From Micromonospora sp. C31 (GTDB taxonomy: Bacteria > Actinomycetota > Actinomycetes > Mycobacteriales > Micromonosporaceae): DNA of 64,000 nt. Both the position numbers and the translations under genes were made by a program. Of the stretch, positions 24,415 through 31,870 are shown piece by piece. The stretch lies in contig NZ_JAGPXN010000004.1 in assembly GCF_018070575.1 (NCBI RefSeq), forward strand, positions 124,001 through 188,000, given 5' to 3'. The notes under the pieces are model-generated. The model was not told where the DNA came from. It saw only the letters and a list, made by a program, of their open reading frames with translations, and did not search any database. How positions within the stretch are numbered: the first letter of the stretch is position 1; each line of letters starts with the position of its first letter.

Positions 24415-25956
24415 ATGTCGCCGTTCTCGCCCAGCCTGCGGTTGCACGACCGGTACGTCCTGCGCGAACGTATCGGCCTCGGTGGAATGTCGGAGGTGTG
24501 GCACGCCGACGACGAGGTGCTGCACCGCCCCGTGGCGGTCAAGGCCCTCACCCGGGAGTTCGCCACCGACCCGCAGCTGCGAGCCACCATCCAGCGCGAG
24601 GCCCGCGCCGCCGCGCGGCTCACCCACCCGCACGTCACCCAGGTGTACGACTACGGCGAGGCGAGCCTCGACGGCGGCATGGTCGTGCCGTACCTGGTGA
24701 TGGAGCTGGTGCAGGGGAGTAACCTGGCCGACCGGCTGGCCTCCGGCCCGCTGCCCTGGCCGGAGGCGCTGCGGATGGCCGGTCAGGTCGCCGCCGCGCT
24801 CGCCGCCGCCCACCGCATCGGCGTGGTGCACCGCGACGTCAAGCCCGGTAACGTCATGCTCACCGAGACCGGCGCCAAGGTGCTCGACTTCGGTATCGCC
24901 GCGCTCGCCGGGCCGCTCCACCCGCGCGCCGGGCAGACCGGCGAGCTGCTGATGGGCACGCCCGCGTACTTCGCCCCGGAGCGGATGAGGCCCGGGGCGC
25001 CGGACCCGGCCAGCGACGTCTACGCCCTCGGTGCGCTGCTCTACCGCACCCTCACCGGCCGGGCCCCGCTGCCCGTGCAGACCTGGGAGGACGCGCTGGA
25101 GGTGCACGCCGGGCACCGGCCGGTGCCGCCCCCACGGGTCCCCGGGCTGCCGGCCGACGCCGCCGAGCTGACCCTGGCCTGCCTCGCCACCGACCCGGCG
25201 CACCGGCCGAGCGCCGCCCAGCTCGCCGCCCGCTTCGGCGCCGGAGCGCCGGCCCACCCGTCCACCGCCGTCCTGCCGAGGCTGCCCGCCGGCGCGGCGG
25301 CCCCGCCGGCACACCCGCCGACCCTGGTCGACCGCGCGCTGCCGTCGTCGAACCGGGGCCCCGCCAGCGGCCGTGCCGGGGGGTCGTACCCCGCCCCGGC
25401 CGGCGGGCACCACCTCGCGGCCGGCCGCACCGGCGGCCCCGTTCCTGGCGGCGGGCCCGCCGCGCCGCGGGACAGGCCGCTCACCGCGCTGGTCGCCGTG
25501 GGGGTCGTGCTGCTCGTCGGGCTCGTCGGGGCGCTGGTCCTCAGCGACGGCGAGAGCCCGCCACCGGCCGCGGCCCCCGCCACCGCCACGCCGGCCGGCG
25601 ACCCGACCCCGGTCAGGCCGACGCCCCGGCCGAGCGCGACCTCGGCTACGCCCCCGGTCACCGCGCGGCCCGCACCGGTCGGCCTGCCGCAGTTCGTCGC
25701 CGAGTTCGCCGCGTTGCTCGCGTGGGCGCAGGCCCGCGGCGAGATCGACCGCAAGACGGTCGAGGGGCTGCGGGACAAGCTCGCCGACCTACGCCGGGGC
25801 AACCAGAAGGACCGGGCCAGGCGGGTCGAGCAGCTGCGGGAACGCCTCGCCGAGGCGGCCCAGGAGAGGCGCATCCCGCCCGACACGGCGGCCCGCCTCG
25901 ACGCCCTGCTCGACCGGGTCGACGTGGGGTCGCGGGACGACGAGGACGACGACTGA
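24415..25956 (+). CDS. Membrane-anchored Ser/Thr protein kinase (Pkn type)
   Basis: A 513-residue Hanks-type kinase. Glycine loop RIGLGGMSEVW (residues 20-30), VAVKAL lysine, catalytic HRDVKPGN, DFGIAAL and APERM are intact. After a Pro/Ala-rich linker there is one transmembrane helix at about residues 360-380 (LVAVGVVLLVGLVGALVLS), then an extracellular part of about 130 residues with a Thr/Pro-rich stretch and a charged helical domain. No PASTA repeats are present, so it does not sense muropeptides in the PknB way. CAGACT lies 8 nt before ATG. Confidence 0.93.
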   Translation: MSPFSPSLRLHDRYVLRERIGLGGMSEVWHADDEVLHRPVAVKALTREFATDPQLRATIQREARAAARLTHPHVTQVYDYGEASLDGGMVVPYLVMELVQGSNLADRLASGPLPWPEALRMAGQVAAALAAAHRIGVVHRDVKPGNVMLTETGAKVLDFGIAALAGPLHPRAGQTGELLMGTPAYFAPERMRPGAPDPASDVYALGALLYRTLTGRAPLPVQTWEDALEVHAGHRPVPPPRVPGLPADAAELTLACLATDPAHRPSAAQLAARFGAGAPAHPSTAVLPRLPAGAAAPPAHPPTLVDRALPSSNRGPASGRAGGSYPAPAGGHHLAAGRTGGPVPGGGPAAPRDRPLTALVAVGVVLLVGLVGALVLSDGESPPPAAAPATATPAGDPTPVRPTPRPSATSATPPVTARPAPVGLPQFVAEFAALLAWAQARGEIDRKTVEGLRDKLADLRRGNQKDRARRVEQLRERLAEAAQERRIPPDTAARLDALLDRVDVGSRDDEDDD

Positions 25957-26082
25957 GGCGGCTCGCTCGGCCTCGCCGGCCTCGCCGCCGTGCCGGCCGC
26001 CCCGACGAGGCCGCCGCACACCGCCGGACCGCGCGCGTGGTCCTCGCCCGGACCGCCCGTCGGACCCGGCGGGCCCCGCGTT

Positions 26083-26107
26083 GCTCCGCACCCCGCCGCT
26101 GCGGAGC
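26083..26107. terminator. 8-bp stem-loop after the kinase gene
   Basis: gctccgca (26083-26090) pairs with tgcggagc (26100-26107) around a 9-nt loop, 127 nt after the kinase stop. No T tract follows. The 216-bp gap holds nothing else except the promoter of the next gene. Confidence 0.4.
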
Positions 26108-26159
26108 GTCCCGCCGAACGGGAGGGCCGGCCCCATGGCGGACTCCCAGGATCGGTTCG

Positions 26160-26165
26160 TAGCGT
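26160..26165 (+). promoter_or_regulatory. -10 box of a probable leaderless promoter (dedA-like gene)
   Basis: TAGCGT lies 7 nt before the ATG at 26173; no Shine-Dalgarno is present. Confidence 0.45.
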
Positions 26166-26172
26166 GGGGACC

Positions 26173-26997
26173 ATGATTCGTACCGCGCACGCCTTGCTCG
26201 CCTCCGGCTCCACCGCCGCGGAGGCTGCGCCGCCCGAGGACGGACTGGCCGGCTTCGTCATCGGTCTGGTCGAGCGGCTCGGCGGCCCCGGCGCGGGTCT
26301 GGCCGTGGCCCTGGAGAACCTCTTCCCGCCGATCCCCAGCGAGGTGATCCTGCCGCTGGCCGGCTTCGTCGCGGGCCAGGGCCGGATGAGCGTGGTCAGC
26401 GCGATCTTCTGGACCACCCTCGGCTCGCTGATCGGCGCCCTCGCGCTGTACCGGATCGGCGCCGCGCTCGGCCGGGAGCGGATCCGCGCGATCGCCCAGC
26501 GGCTGCCGCTGGTCAAACTGAGCGATGTGGACCGCACCGAGGAGTGGTTCCTGCGGCACGGGGTGAAGGCGGTCTTCTTCGGCCGGATGATCCCGATCTT
26601 CCGCAGCCTGATCTCCATCCCGGCCGGCGTGGAGCGGATGCCGGTGTTGACCTTCGCGGTCTACACGACGCTCGGCAGCCTGATCTGGAACACCACCTTC
26701 GTGATGGCCGGCTACCTGCTCGGCGACAACTGGCACCTGGTCGAGGGTTACGCCGGCGTGCTGCAGAAGGTGGTCATCGTCGCCTGCGTGGCGGCGGCCG
26801 GCTGGTTCGTGGCCTCCCGGATCGTCCGGGCCCGGCGCGGCGCGGCGGCGTCCGTCGACCCCGCCCCGCCCGTCGACCCCGCCCCGCCCGTCGCTTGCGT
26901 CCCGTTGCCCTACGCGCCGGACCCGACGGGGCGGGGCACGATCTACCGCAGCGCCTACTCCGACGGGCAGGTTCCGGACCACGACCCGTCGCGCTGA
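26173..26997 (+). CDS. DedA family (VTT domain) membrane protein
   Basis: A 274-residue inner-membrane protein of the DedA/SNARE-associated family. It shows the reentrant-loop motifs ENLFPPIPSEVILPLAGFVAGQG and FFGRMIPIFRSLISIPAGVERM with the conserved arginines. Members are linked to lipid (undecaprenyl phosphate) translocation and membrane homeostasis. The C-terminal tail of about 60 residues is cytosolic and contains a short VDPAPP repeat. Monocistronic. Confidence 0.92.
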   Translation: MIRTAHALLASGSTAAEAAPPEDGLAGFVIGLVERLGGPGAGLAVALENLFPPIPSEVILPLAGFVAGQGRMSVVSAIFWTTLGSLIGALALYRIGAALGRERIRAIAQRLPLVKLSDVDRTEEWFLRHGVKAVFFGRMIPIFRSLISIPAGVERMPVLTFAVYTTLGSLIWNTTFVMAGYLLGDNWHLVEGYAGVLQKVVIVACVAAAGWFVASRIVRARRGAAASVDPAPPVDPAPPVACVPLPYAPDPTGRGTIYRSAYSDGQVPDHDPSR

Positions 26998-27457
26998 GCC
27001 ACCCCCGGGGGTACGCACCGGGCGGGCCCGCCGACGAGGACCGGCGGGGCGCGACACCCGCATCCGCCCCTGGTGTCACGCCCCGTGCGAGTGGGCGGAA
27101 GACCCGGCCGGACAGGCACTGGGGTGCCGGATGGTCGGTTTGTCTGGTTTCGGCGTGTGGTCGGGGTCATCGTGGGGGCGGAATCGTGGCCGGGGCGGGG
27201 TCGTTACACCCTGCGTACGACCGAGCAGGGCACGGCCACGCCGCCGCGATGGCGTGCCGGGGCCCCGGAATGATGGCGGGCCGGCGGTCGTTACACATGG
27301 TCCGACCGACGTGAGGGCAACCCCCGCCCCGCGCGATCTTCTCCAGGTCGACTGGAGTCCCCCTCGAGTTCATGGGCGCCGGACGGTGCTTGCATCCGCG
27401 TGCAGCCGATCCCCCTTTTCGGTGCGTGGGTGCCGACCCCCGAATGGAGCATTTCTG
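26998..27457 (+). promoter_or_regulatory. 460-bp upstream region with paired GGTCGTTACAC elements (transglycosylase leader)
   Basis: No gene is seen. ggtcgttacac occurs at 27199-27209 and again at 27286-27296, each followed within about 20 nt by its complement cgacc (27217-27222 acgacc; 27303-27307). GTTACAC resembles MtrA-type sites. Nearer the gene, ctccag (27341-27346) and ctggag (27352-27357) form a perfect hairpin, and tgca/tgca another at 27391-27404. A long regulated 5' leader is likely. Confidence 0.5.
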
Positions 27458-28051
27458 ATGAACACGTTCCTGCGTAAGAGCGTTCTTGGTGTTGCGGGTC
27501 TGGCGTTTGCCGGTGGCGTGTTCGCTGGTCCGGCTGTCGCGGATGCCGCGCCGGCGGTGGACACCACGCCGGTGGCGGTGGCGGTGCAGGCCGACAAGCC
27601 GTCGGTCGACACGGCGAAGCTGGTGCCGCATGGTGTGCAGGGCGCGCAGTCGCGCGTCGAGTTGTCCGACGAGCAGGTGGCCAACGTCAAGGCGATCATC
27701 GCGGCGACGAAGAAGGCCGGCATGGACGAGCGCGCCGCCGTCGTGTCGATCGCCACCGCGTTGCAGGAGTCGAAGCTGGAGAACCTGGGTCACCTGGGTG
27801 ACCGCAACGACCACGACTCGCAGGGCCTGTTCCAGCAGCGCCCGTCCAGTGGTTGGGGCACGGTCGAGCAGATCACCGACCCCGAGTACTCCACCCTGGC
27901 GTTCCTCAAGGGCCTCAAGCAGGTCGACGGCTGGCAGGACATGCCCCTGACCGAGGCCGCGCAGACGGTGCAGGTGTCGGCGTACCCCGACCACTACGCC
28001 CAGTGGGAGCAGCAGGCCGCCGACCTCGTCGCCGAGCACTGGAACAGCTGA
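27458..28051 (+). CDS. Secreted transglycosylase-like protein
   Basis: A 197-residue exported protein. It has a Sec signal peptide (basic MNTFLRK, hydrophobic VLGVAGLAFAGGVFA, cut after the AAP region near residue 34). The C-terminal 125 residues show the lytic-transglycosylase-like fold of actinobacteria: VVSIATALQESKLENL with the candidate catalytic Glu, HDSQGLFQQRPSSGWGT, and VSAYPDHYAQWE. It likely cleaves peptidoglycan during growth. Codons ending in T are more frequent in the first 40 codons than in neighbouring genes. ATG has GGAG 8 nt upstream. A paralog is at 45542. Confidence 0.9.
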   Translation: MNTFLRKSVLGVAGLAFAGGVFAGPAVADAAPAVDTTPVAVAVQADKPSVDTAKLVPHGVQGAQSRVELSDEQVANVKAIIAATKKAGMDERAAVVSIATALQESKLENLGHLGDRNDHDSQGLFQQRPSSGWGTVEQITDPEYSTLAFLKGLKQVDGWQDMPLTEAAQTVQVSAYPDHYAQWEQQAADLVAEHWNS

Positions 28052-28115
28052 CCACAGGCTCAGCACAGCACCAGACACAAGGCGCGGCACCAGGCACAGG
28101 CACGTTCGTGATCAC

Positions 28116-28157
28116 TGCCGCCGGCCGGCACCCCACCCGGGGTGCCGGCCGGCGGCA
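28116..28157. terminator. Strong 19-bp terminator-type hairpin
   Basis: A perfect 19-bp GC-rich stem: the left arm starts tgccgccggccgg at 28116, the right arm ends ccggccggcggca at 28157, with a 4-nt loop accc. It lies 65 nt after the transglycosylase stop. The T tract is absent, as usual at high GC. Confidence 0.75.
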
Positions 28158-28215
28158 TGCTTGGTGCCGGGCCGGTCAGCCGCATGCTTGGTGCCGGGCC
28201 GGCCAGCCGCATGCC
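28155..28215. repeat. 27-bp tandem repeat, 2.3 copies
   Basis: A 27-bp unit beginning gcatgcttggtgccgg spans 28155-28181 and 28182-28208 with one mismatch, then a partial gcatgcc. It follows directly on the hairpin and precedes the pirin promoter. Confidence 0.75.
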
Positions 28216-28268
28216 CCGGTGCCCGTTGGGCGGCGAGGCGGCCGGCGGCTTCGTGCCGTGTCCCGGCG

Positions 28269-28274
28269 TACAGT
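28269..28274 (+). promoter_or_regulatory. -10 box of a probable leaderless promoter (pirin gene)
   Basis: TACAGT lies 6 nt before the GTG at 28281, with no Shine-Dalgarno between. Confidence 0.5.
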
Positions 28275-28280
28275 CGGGCG

Positions 28281-29252
28281 GTGGAGCGCACCGAGAAGAT
28301 GCCCGCGGACACCCGACCACCCGGCGTGGCCAGCGCCGACCCCGGCAGCGTCCTGCTGCCCGGTCACGACGTTCCGCTGGGCCGCTACACGACCGTCCGC
28401 CGACTGCTTCCGCAGCGGCAGCGGCGGATGATCGGCGCCTGGTGCTTCGTGGACCACTTCGGGCCGGACGACGTGGCCGATCGGCCCGGCATGGAGGTGC
28501 CGCCCCACCCGCACACCGGCCTGCAGACCGTGACCTGGCTGCTCGACGGGGAGATCATGCACCGGGACAGCCTGGGCAACGTCCAGCCCATCCGCCCCGG
28601 CCAGCTCAACGTGATGACCTCTGGGCACGGCATCGCCCACTCGGAGCGCTCGCCCGAGCGGCACCCGCCGCTCATGCACGGCGTGCAGCTCTGGGTGGCG
28701 CTGCCGGACCCGGCCCGCGCCGGGGCTGCCGACTTCGCCCACCACGCCGACCTGCCGCGCTGGCGCGACGGCGAGCTGGGGGTCACCCTGCTGGTCGGCG
28801 AGCTGGCGGGCGAGCGGTCGCCGGCCCTGACGTACACGCCGCTGCTCGGCGCCCAGGTGGAGTTGCGCGGTTCCGCGCCGGCCACGCTGCCGCTGCGCCC
28901 CGACTTCGAGTACGGGCTGCTGGCCATGTCCGGCGCCGCGGAGGTCGACGGGGTGCGCTTCGCCCCCGGGGCGCTGCTCCACCTCGGCGCCGGCCGGGAG
29001 CGGCTCACCCTGACGGGCGAGCCGGGGAGCCGCCTGCTGCTGCTCGGCGGGGCCCCCTTCGAGGAGCCGCTGGTGATGTGGTGGAACTTCGTCGGACGCT
29101 CGCACGAGGAGGTGGCAGCCGCCCGGGAGGACTGGATGGCCGGGCGGCGCTTCGGCCTCGTCGCCGACGATCCCGCCCCGCCGTTGCCCGCCCCGGCACT
29201 GCCGACCACCCGCCTCAAGGCGCGCGATCGCAGCGGTGGGCTAAGGGGCTGA
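28281..29252 (+). CDS. Pirin family cupin protein
   Basis: A 323-residue bicupin. The N-terminal domain carries the metal site HPHTGLQTVTWLLDGEIMHRDSLGN (two His spaced by one residue, a third His in MHRD) and IAHSERSPE with the acidic ligand. The C-terminal cupin lacks metal residues, as is typical. Bacterial pirins have quercetinase activity or modulate pyruvate metabolism; the role here is open. GTG at 28281 is preferred because a TACAGT box lies 6 nt upstream and longer readings run into the tandem repeat. Confidence 0.9.
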   Translation: MERTEKMPADTRPPGVASADPGSVLLPGHDVPLGRYTTVRRLLPQRQRRMIGAWCFVDHFGPDDVADRPGMEVPPHPHTGLQTVTWLLDGEIMHRDSLGNVQPIRPGQLNVMTSGHGIAHSERSPERHPPLMHGVQLWVALPDPARAGAADFAHHADLPRWRDGELGVTLLVGELAGERSPALTYTPLLGAQVELRGSAPATLPLRPDFEYGLLAMSGAAEVDGVRFAPGALLHLGAGRERLTLTGEPGSRLLLLGGAPFEEPLVMWWNFVGRSHEEVAAAREDWMAGRRFGLVADDPAPPLPAPALPTTRLKARDRSGGLRG

Positions 29253-29299
29253 GCTGAGGCGGGCAGGCGTGGCCGGAGGTGGCGCGGGTAGTCGCCGGC

Positions 29300-29491
29300 A
29301 TGCCGACCACAGCCACCTCCCACGTCGAGGACAGGAGACGACTGGTACGCCGGCTTGCCGGCAGCGGGCGCGGCTTCGCCGAGCACGCCGCGGGCTGGGA
29401 CAGCGCCGCCCGGCTGGCCCGTTCCCCGCACGGCCGCCTGACTCACGGGTGGGCTGGCCCACACTTGCGCCGTAATCAGCCGAACGGATGA
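29300..29491 (+). CDS. Possible small hypothetical protein
   Basis: A 63-codon frame (MPTTATSHVEDRRRLVRRLAG, EHAAGWDSAARLARSPHGRL) with G/C third positions over its first 45 codons and weaker bias afterwards. No Shine-Dalgarno or recognised family. It could be a gene remnant. Confidence 0.25.
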   Translation: MPTTATSHVEDRRRLVRRLAGSGRGFAEHAAGWDSAARLARSPHGRLTHGWAGPHLRRNQPNG

Positions 29492-29742
29492 TGTTCCATC
29501 GTATGATGGTCGCAGCGCTGATGCTCGCCCGGTTCGGGCGTACATCGACCGCCTGGTGGTCGCGGCCCGGTTCGGGCCCGACCGGCCACCGGACAGGTTC
29601 TGTGTGGCGCCCCGGTCGCGGTTCGTGACGGGGGCGCCCGCCTGTCCGGCATCTTCTCGCCGGGTGCCGATCCGGCGTCGTCCCGCCCGGCGTCGACAGC
29701 CCGTCCGGTCCGGGTACGCCACTCGACCGTTGCCAGCAGGTC
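29492..29742. other. Structured intergenic segment, possible small RNA
   Basis: The segment begins in an A/T-richer patch with TATGAT (29502-29507) inside the inverted repeat ccatc-gtat-gatgg (29496-29509). Two hairpins with the same gtt loop follow: cgcccg-gtt-cgggcg (29526-29540) and ggcccg-gtt-cgggcc (29564-29578), each preceded by tggtcgc. No gene covers it on either strand. Confidence 0.4.
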
Positions 29743-30012
29743 TCAGCGGCCGCGCAGGTGCTGCGCCACCCGCTGGTGCTTGTCCCGGGCCTGCGCCGCC
29801 CGTTGGGCGGGGTCGACCTCCGGGGCCGCCTCGACGCCCGCCGAGCGGGCCACCTCGTTGCCGTTGGCGTAGTCGACCGGCGGGAGGGCCCGCAACGCGC
29901 GCAGCACGTCCGGCGGGGCGCCCTCCCGTTCAGCCTCGCGTACCACGTCGTCCTTCTCGGCCGGGTAGTCCAGGCTCGACAGGTAGTGCAACACGTCGGC
30001 GTAACTCGCCAT
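29743..30012 (-). CDS. DUF2795 domain protein
   Basis: An 89-residue protein. Its first 50 residues match DUF2795 (YADVLHYLSSLDYPAEKDDVVREAEREGAPPDVLRALRALP), a helical domain found in short actinobacterial proteins of unknown role. ATG at 30012 has GGGAGGAG about 8 nt upstream. The C-terminus is polar and probably disordered. Confidence 0.85.
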   Translation of the reverse strand: MASYADVLHYLSSLDYPAEKDDVVREAEREGAPPDVLRALRALPPVDYANGNEVARSAGVEAAPEVDPAQRAAQARDKHQRVAQHLRGR

Positions 30013-30166
30013 GGTGTGGGCTCCTCCCGGGCATCGATCGGGTCACGACCGGCGGCGGTTACCCGCCCGGCGGGCCGTCACGCGCCGCCCGGTCCTGAAA
30101 TGCCCGCCGTTTCCCGGCCGCCCCGGCGGGTACGCGCAGGCCCCGACGCAGCCCGAAGGAGCCCGG

Positions 30167-30577
30167 ATGAACTACGACACCTTCATCGACCAGGTCGCCC
30201 GGCGCAGCCGTACCTCCTCGGAGCAGGCGGTGGCGTCGACCCGGGCGACGCTCGAGACCCTCGCCGAGCGGCTGACCGGCGGGGAGGTGCTGGACCTGGC
30301 CGCGCAACTGCCCAAGCCGTTGCAGCTCGTGCTGAAGCCGAGCCCGCGCACGGAGTCGGCGGAGCGGTTCGGCGCGGCCGAGTTCGTCGCCCGTGTCGCC
30401 GTGCGGGCCGACGTGACCGAGCCCGCCGCCCGGGACGCCGCCCGGGCGGTCTTCGTCACCCTGCGCGAGGCGATCAGCGGCGGCGAGTTCGACGACGTGG
30501 TGGTCCAGCTTCCGCGCGACTACCGGGACATGGTCGAGCCCGCGATGGCGCCGGGCGCCACCCTGCGCCGCTCCTGA
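30167..30577 (+). CDS. DUF2267 domain protein
   Basis: A 136-residue protein covering DUF2267 fully: MNYDTFIDQVARRSRTSSEQAVASTRATLETLAERL in the first half, FVARVAVRADVTEPAARDAARAVFVTLREAISGGEFDDVVVQLPRDYRDM in the second. It is a paralog of the protein at 11368, which has the same two-half layout. ATG at 30167 has AAGGAG 5 nt upstream. Divergent from the DUF2795 gene, with which it may share a stress-related promoter region. Confidence 0.88.
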   Translation: MNYDTFIDQVARRSRTSSEQAVASTRATLETLAERLTGGEVLDLAAQLPKPLQLVLKPSPRTESAERFGAAEFVARVAVRADVTEPAARDAARAVFVTLREAISGGEFDDVVVQLPRDYRDMVEPAMAPGATLRRS

Positions 30578-30630
30578 CCGGCCCGCCCGCGCGCGCGGCC
30601 GGGCAGTGCCGTGCGCGCCAGTGCCGCGCG

Positions 30631-31797
30631 TCAGGCCACAGCGGCGGCGGCGCGCAGGGCGGCGACGCGCTCCGGGCCGAAGCCCGCCTCGGCCAGCAGT
30701 TCGTCGGTGTGCTCGCCCGGCTGGGGCGGGGGGCGGCGTAGCGCGGTGGGAGTGCCCGAGAAGCGGGGCGCCGGGGCCGGCTGGGTGACCCCGTTGCGCT
30801 GCACGAACGTGCCCCGTGCGGCCAGGTGCGGATGCTCCGGCGCCTCCCGCCAGTCCAGCACGGGGGCCACGCAGGCGTCCGAGGAGTCCAGCAGCGCCGC
30901 CCACTCGTCCCTGGTCCGGGTGCGGAACAGCCGCGCCCACGACCGGCGCAGCGCCGGCCAGTTCGCCGGGTCGGTGCGCTCCGGCGCCTCGTCCGGGGGC
31001 AGCGGGAAGCCGGTACGCCGCACGAGCTCGTCGTAGAAGCGCGGCTCCAACGCGCCGACGGCCAGGTACCGGCCGTCGGCGCACTCGTAGGTGTCGTAGA
31101 ACGGGGCGCCGCCGTCGAGCAGGTTCGCGCCGCGCGCGTCGTGCCACATGCCGAGCTGGCGCAGCGCGTGGATCTGGGTGCTGAGCACCGCCACGCCGTC
31201 GACGATGGCCGCGTCGACCACCTGGCCCCGCGCCCCGCCGCGCACCGCGTACAGGGCGGAGACCAGGCCGAGGGCGAGCATCATCCCGCCCCCACCGAAG
31301 TCGCCGAGCAGGTTCATCGGCGGCACCGGCCGCTCGTCGGCCCGGCCGATCCCGTGCAGCGCGCCGGTCAACGCCACGTAGCCGATGTCGTGCCCCGCGT
31401 ACGGGGCGGCCGGGCCGTCCTGCCCCCAACCCGTCATCCGTCCGTAGACCAGCCGGGGGTTCACCGCGAGGCAGTGTGCCGGGCCGACACCGAGCCGCTC
31501 CGTCACCCCGGGACGGAACCCCTCGATCAGCGCGTCGGCGCCGGCGACCAGGGCCAGCACCACCTCCCGGCCGTCGGGGGATTTGAGGTCCACCCCGACC
31601 GAGCGGCGTCCCCGGTTGAGCAGGTCCGGGTGCGCGGTGCCGAACGCGTCCGGGTCCACGTCCGTGGACCGGTCCACCCGGACCACGTCCGCGCCCAGGT
31701 CGGCCAGCATCATCGCGGCGAACGGACCGGGCCCGATGCCGGCCAGCTCGATCACCCGTACGCCGGCCAGCGGGCCGGCCGGGAGGTCCTCGGTCAT
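30631..31797 (-). CDS. Class III CoA-transferase (CaiB/alpha-methylacyl-CoA racemase family)
   Basis: A 388-residue enzyme of the CoA-transferase III family. It shows LAGVRVIELAGIGPGPFAAMMLADLGADVVRVDR, the catalytic Asp region GHDIGYVALTGAL, the glycine-rich GDFGGGGMMLALGLVSAL and FYDTYECADGRYLAVGALEPRFY. The GHDI and FYD pattern fits alpha-methylacyl-CoA racemase, which epimerises 2-methylacyl-CoA before beta-oxidation. ATG at 31797 is supported by TATGGT 6 nt upstream and TTACGG 17 bp before that. Confidence 0.92.
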   Translation of the reverse strand: MTEDLPAGPLAGVRVIELAGIGPGPFAAMMLADLGADVVRVDRSTDVDPDAFGTAHPDLLNRGRRSVGVDLKSPDGREVVLALVAGADALIEGFRPGVTERLGVGPAHCLAVNPRLVYGRMTGWGQDGPAAPYAGHDIGYVALTGALHGIGRADERPVPPMNLLGDFGGGGMMLALGLVSALYAVRGGARGQVVDAAIVDGVAVLSTQIHALRQLGMWHDARGANLLDGGAPFYDTYECADGRYLAVGALEPRFYDELVRRTGFPLPPDEAPERTDPANWPALRRSWARLFRTRTRDEWAALLDSSDACVAPVLDWREAPEHPHLAARGTFVQRNGVTQPAPAPRFSGTPTALRRPPPQPGEHTDELLAEAGFGPERVAALRAAAAVA

Positions 31798-31803
31798 CGG
31801 CAC

Positions 31804-31832
31804 ACCATAGGCGAGGCGCGTTTGCCCCGTAA
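31804..31832 (-). promoter_or_regulatory. Promoter of the CoA-transferase gene (leaderless type)
   Basis: TTACGG (31832-31827), 17-bp spacer, TATGGT (31809-31804), then 6 nt to the ATG at 31797. Confidence 0.55.
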
Positions 31833-31870
31833 GGGGTCGGGAACCCGCCCGCCGAGACACGGGAGGTGGC

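Noticed and set aside
26998-27457. ydaO-type c-di-AMP riboswitch before the transglycosylase gene
   Set aside because: Expected because of the gene type, but the GGGGGAAC and GGGTGAATC core motifs could not be found.
28155-28215. CRISPR-like direct repeat
   Set aside because: Units are contiguous without spacers and only 2.3 copies exist; it is a plain tandem repeat.
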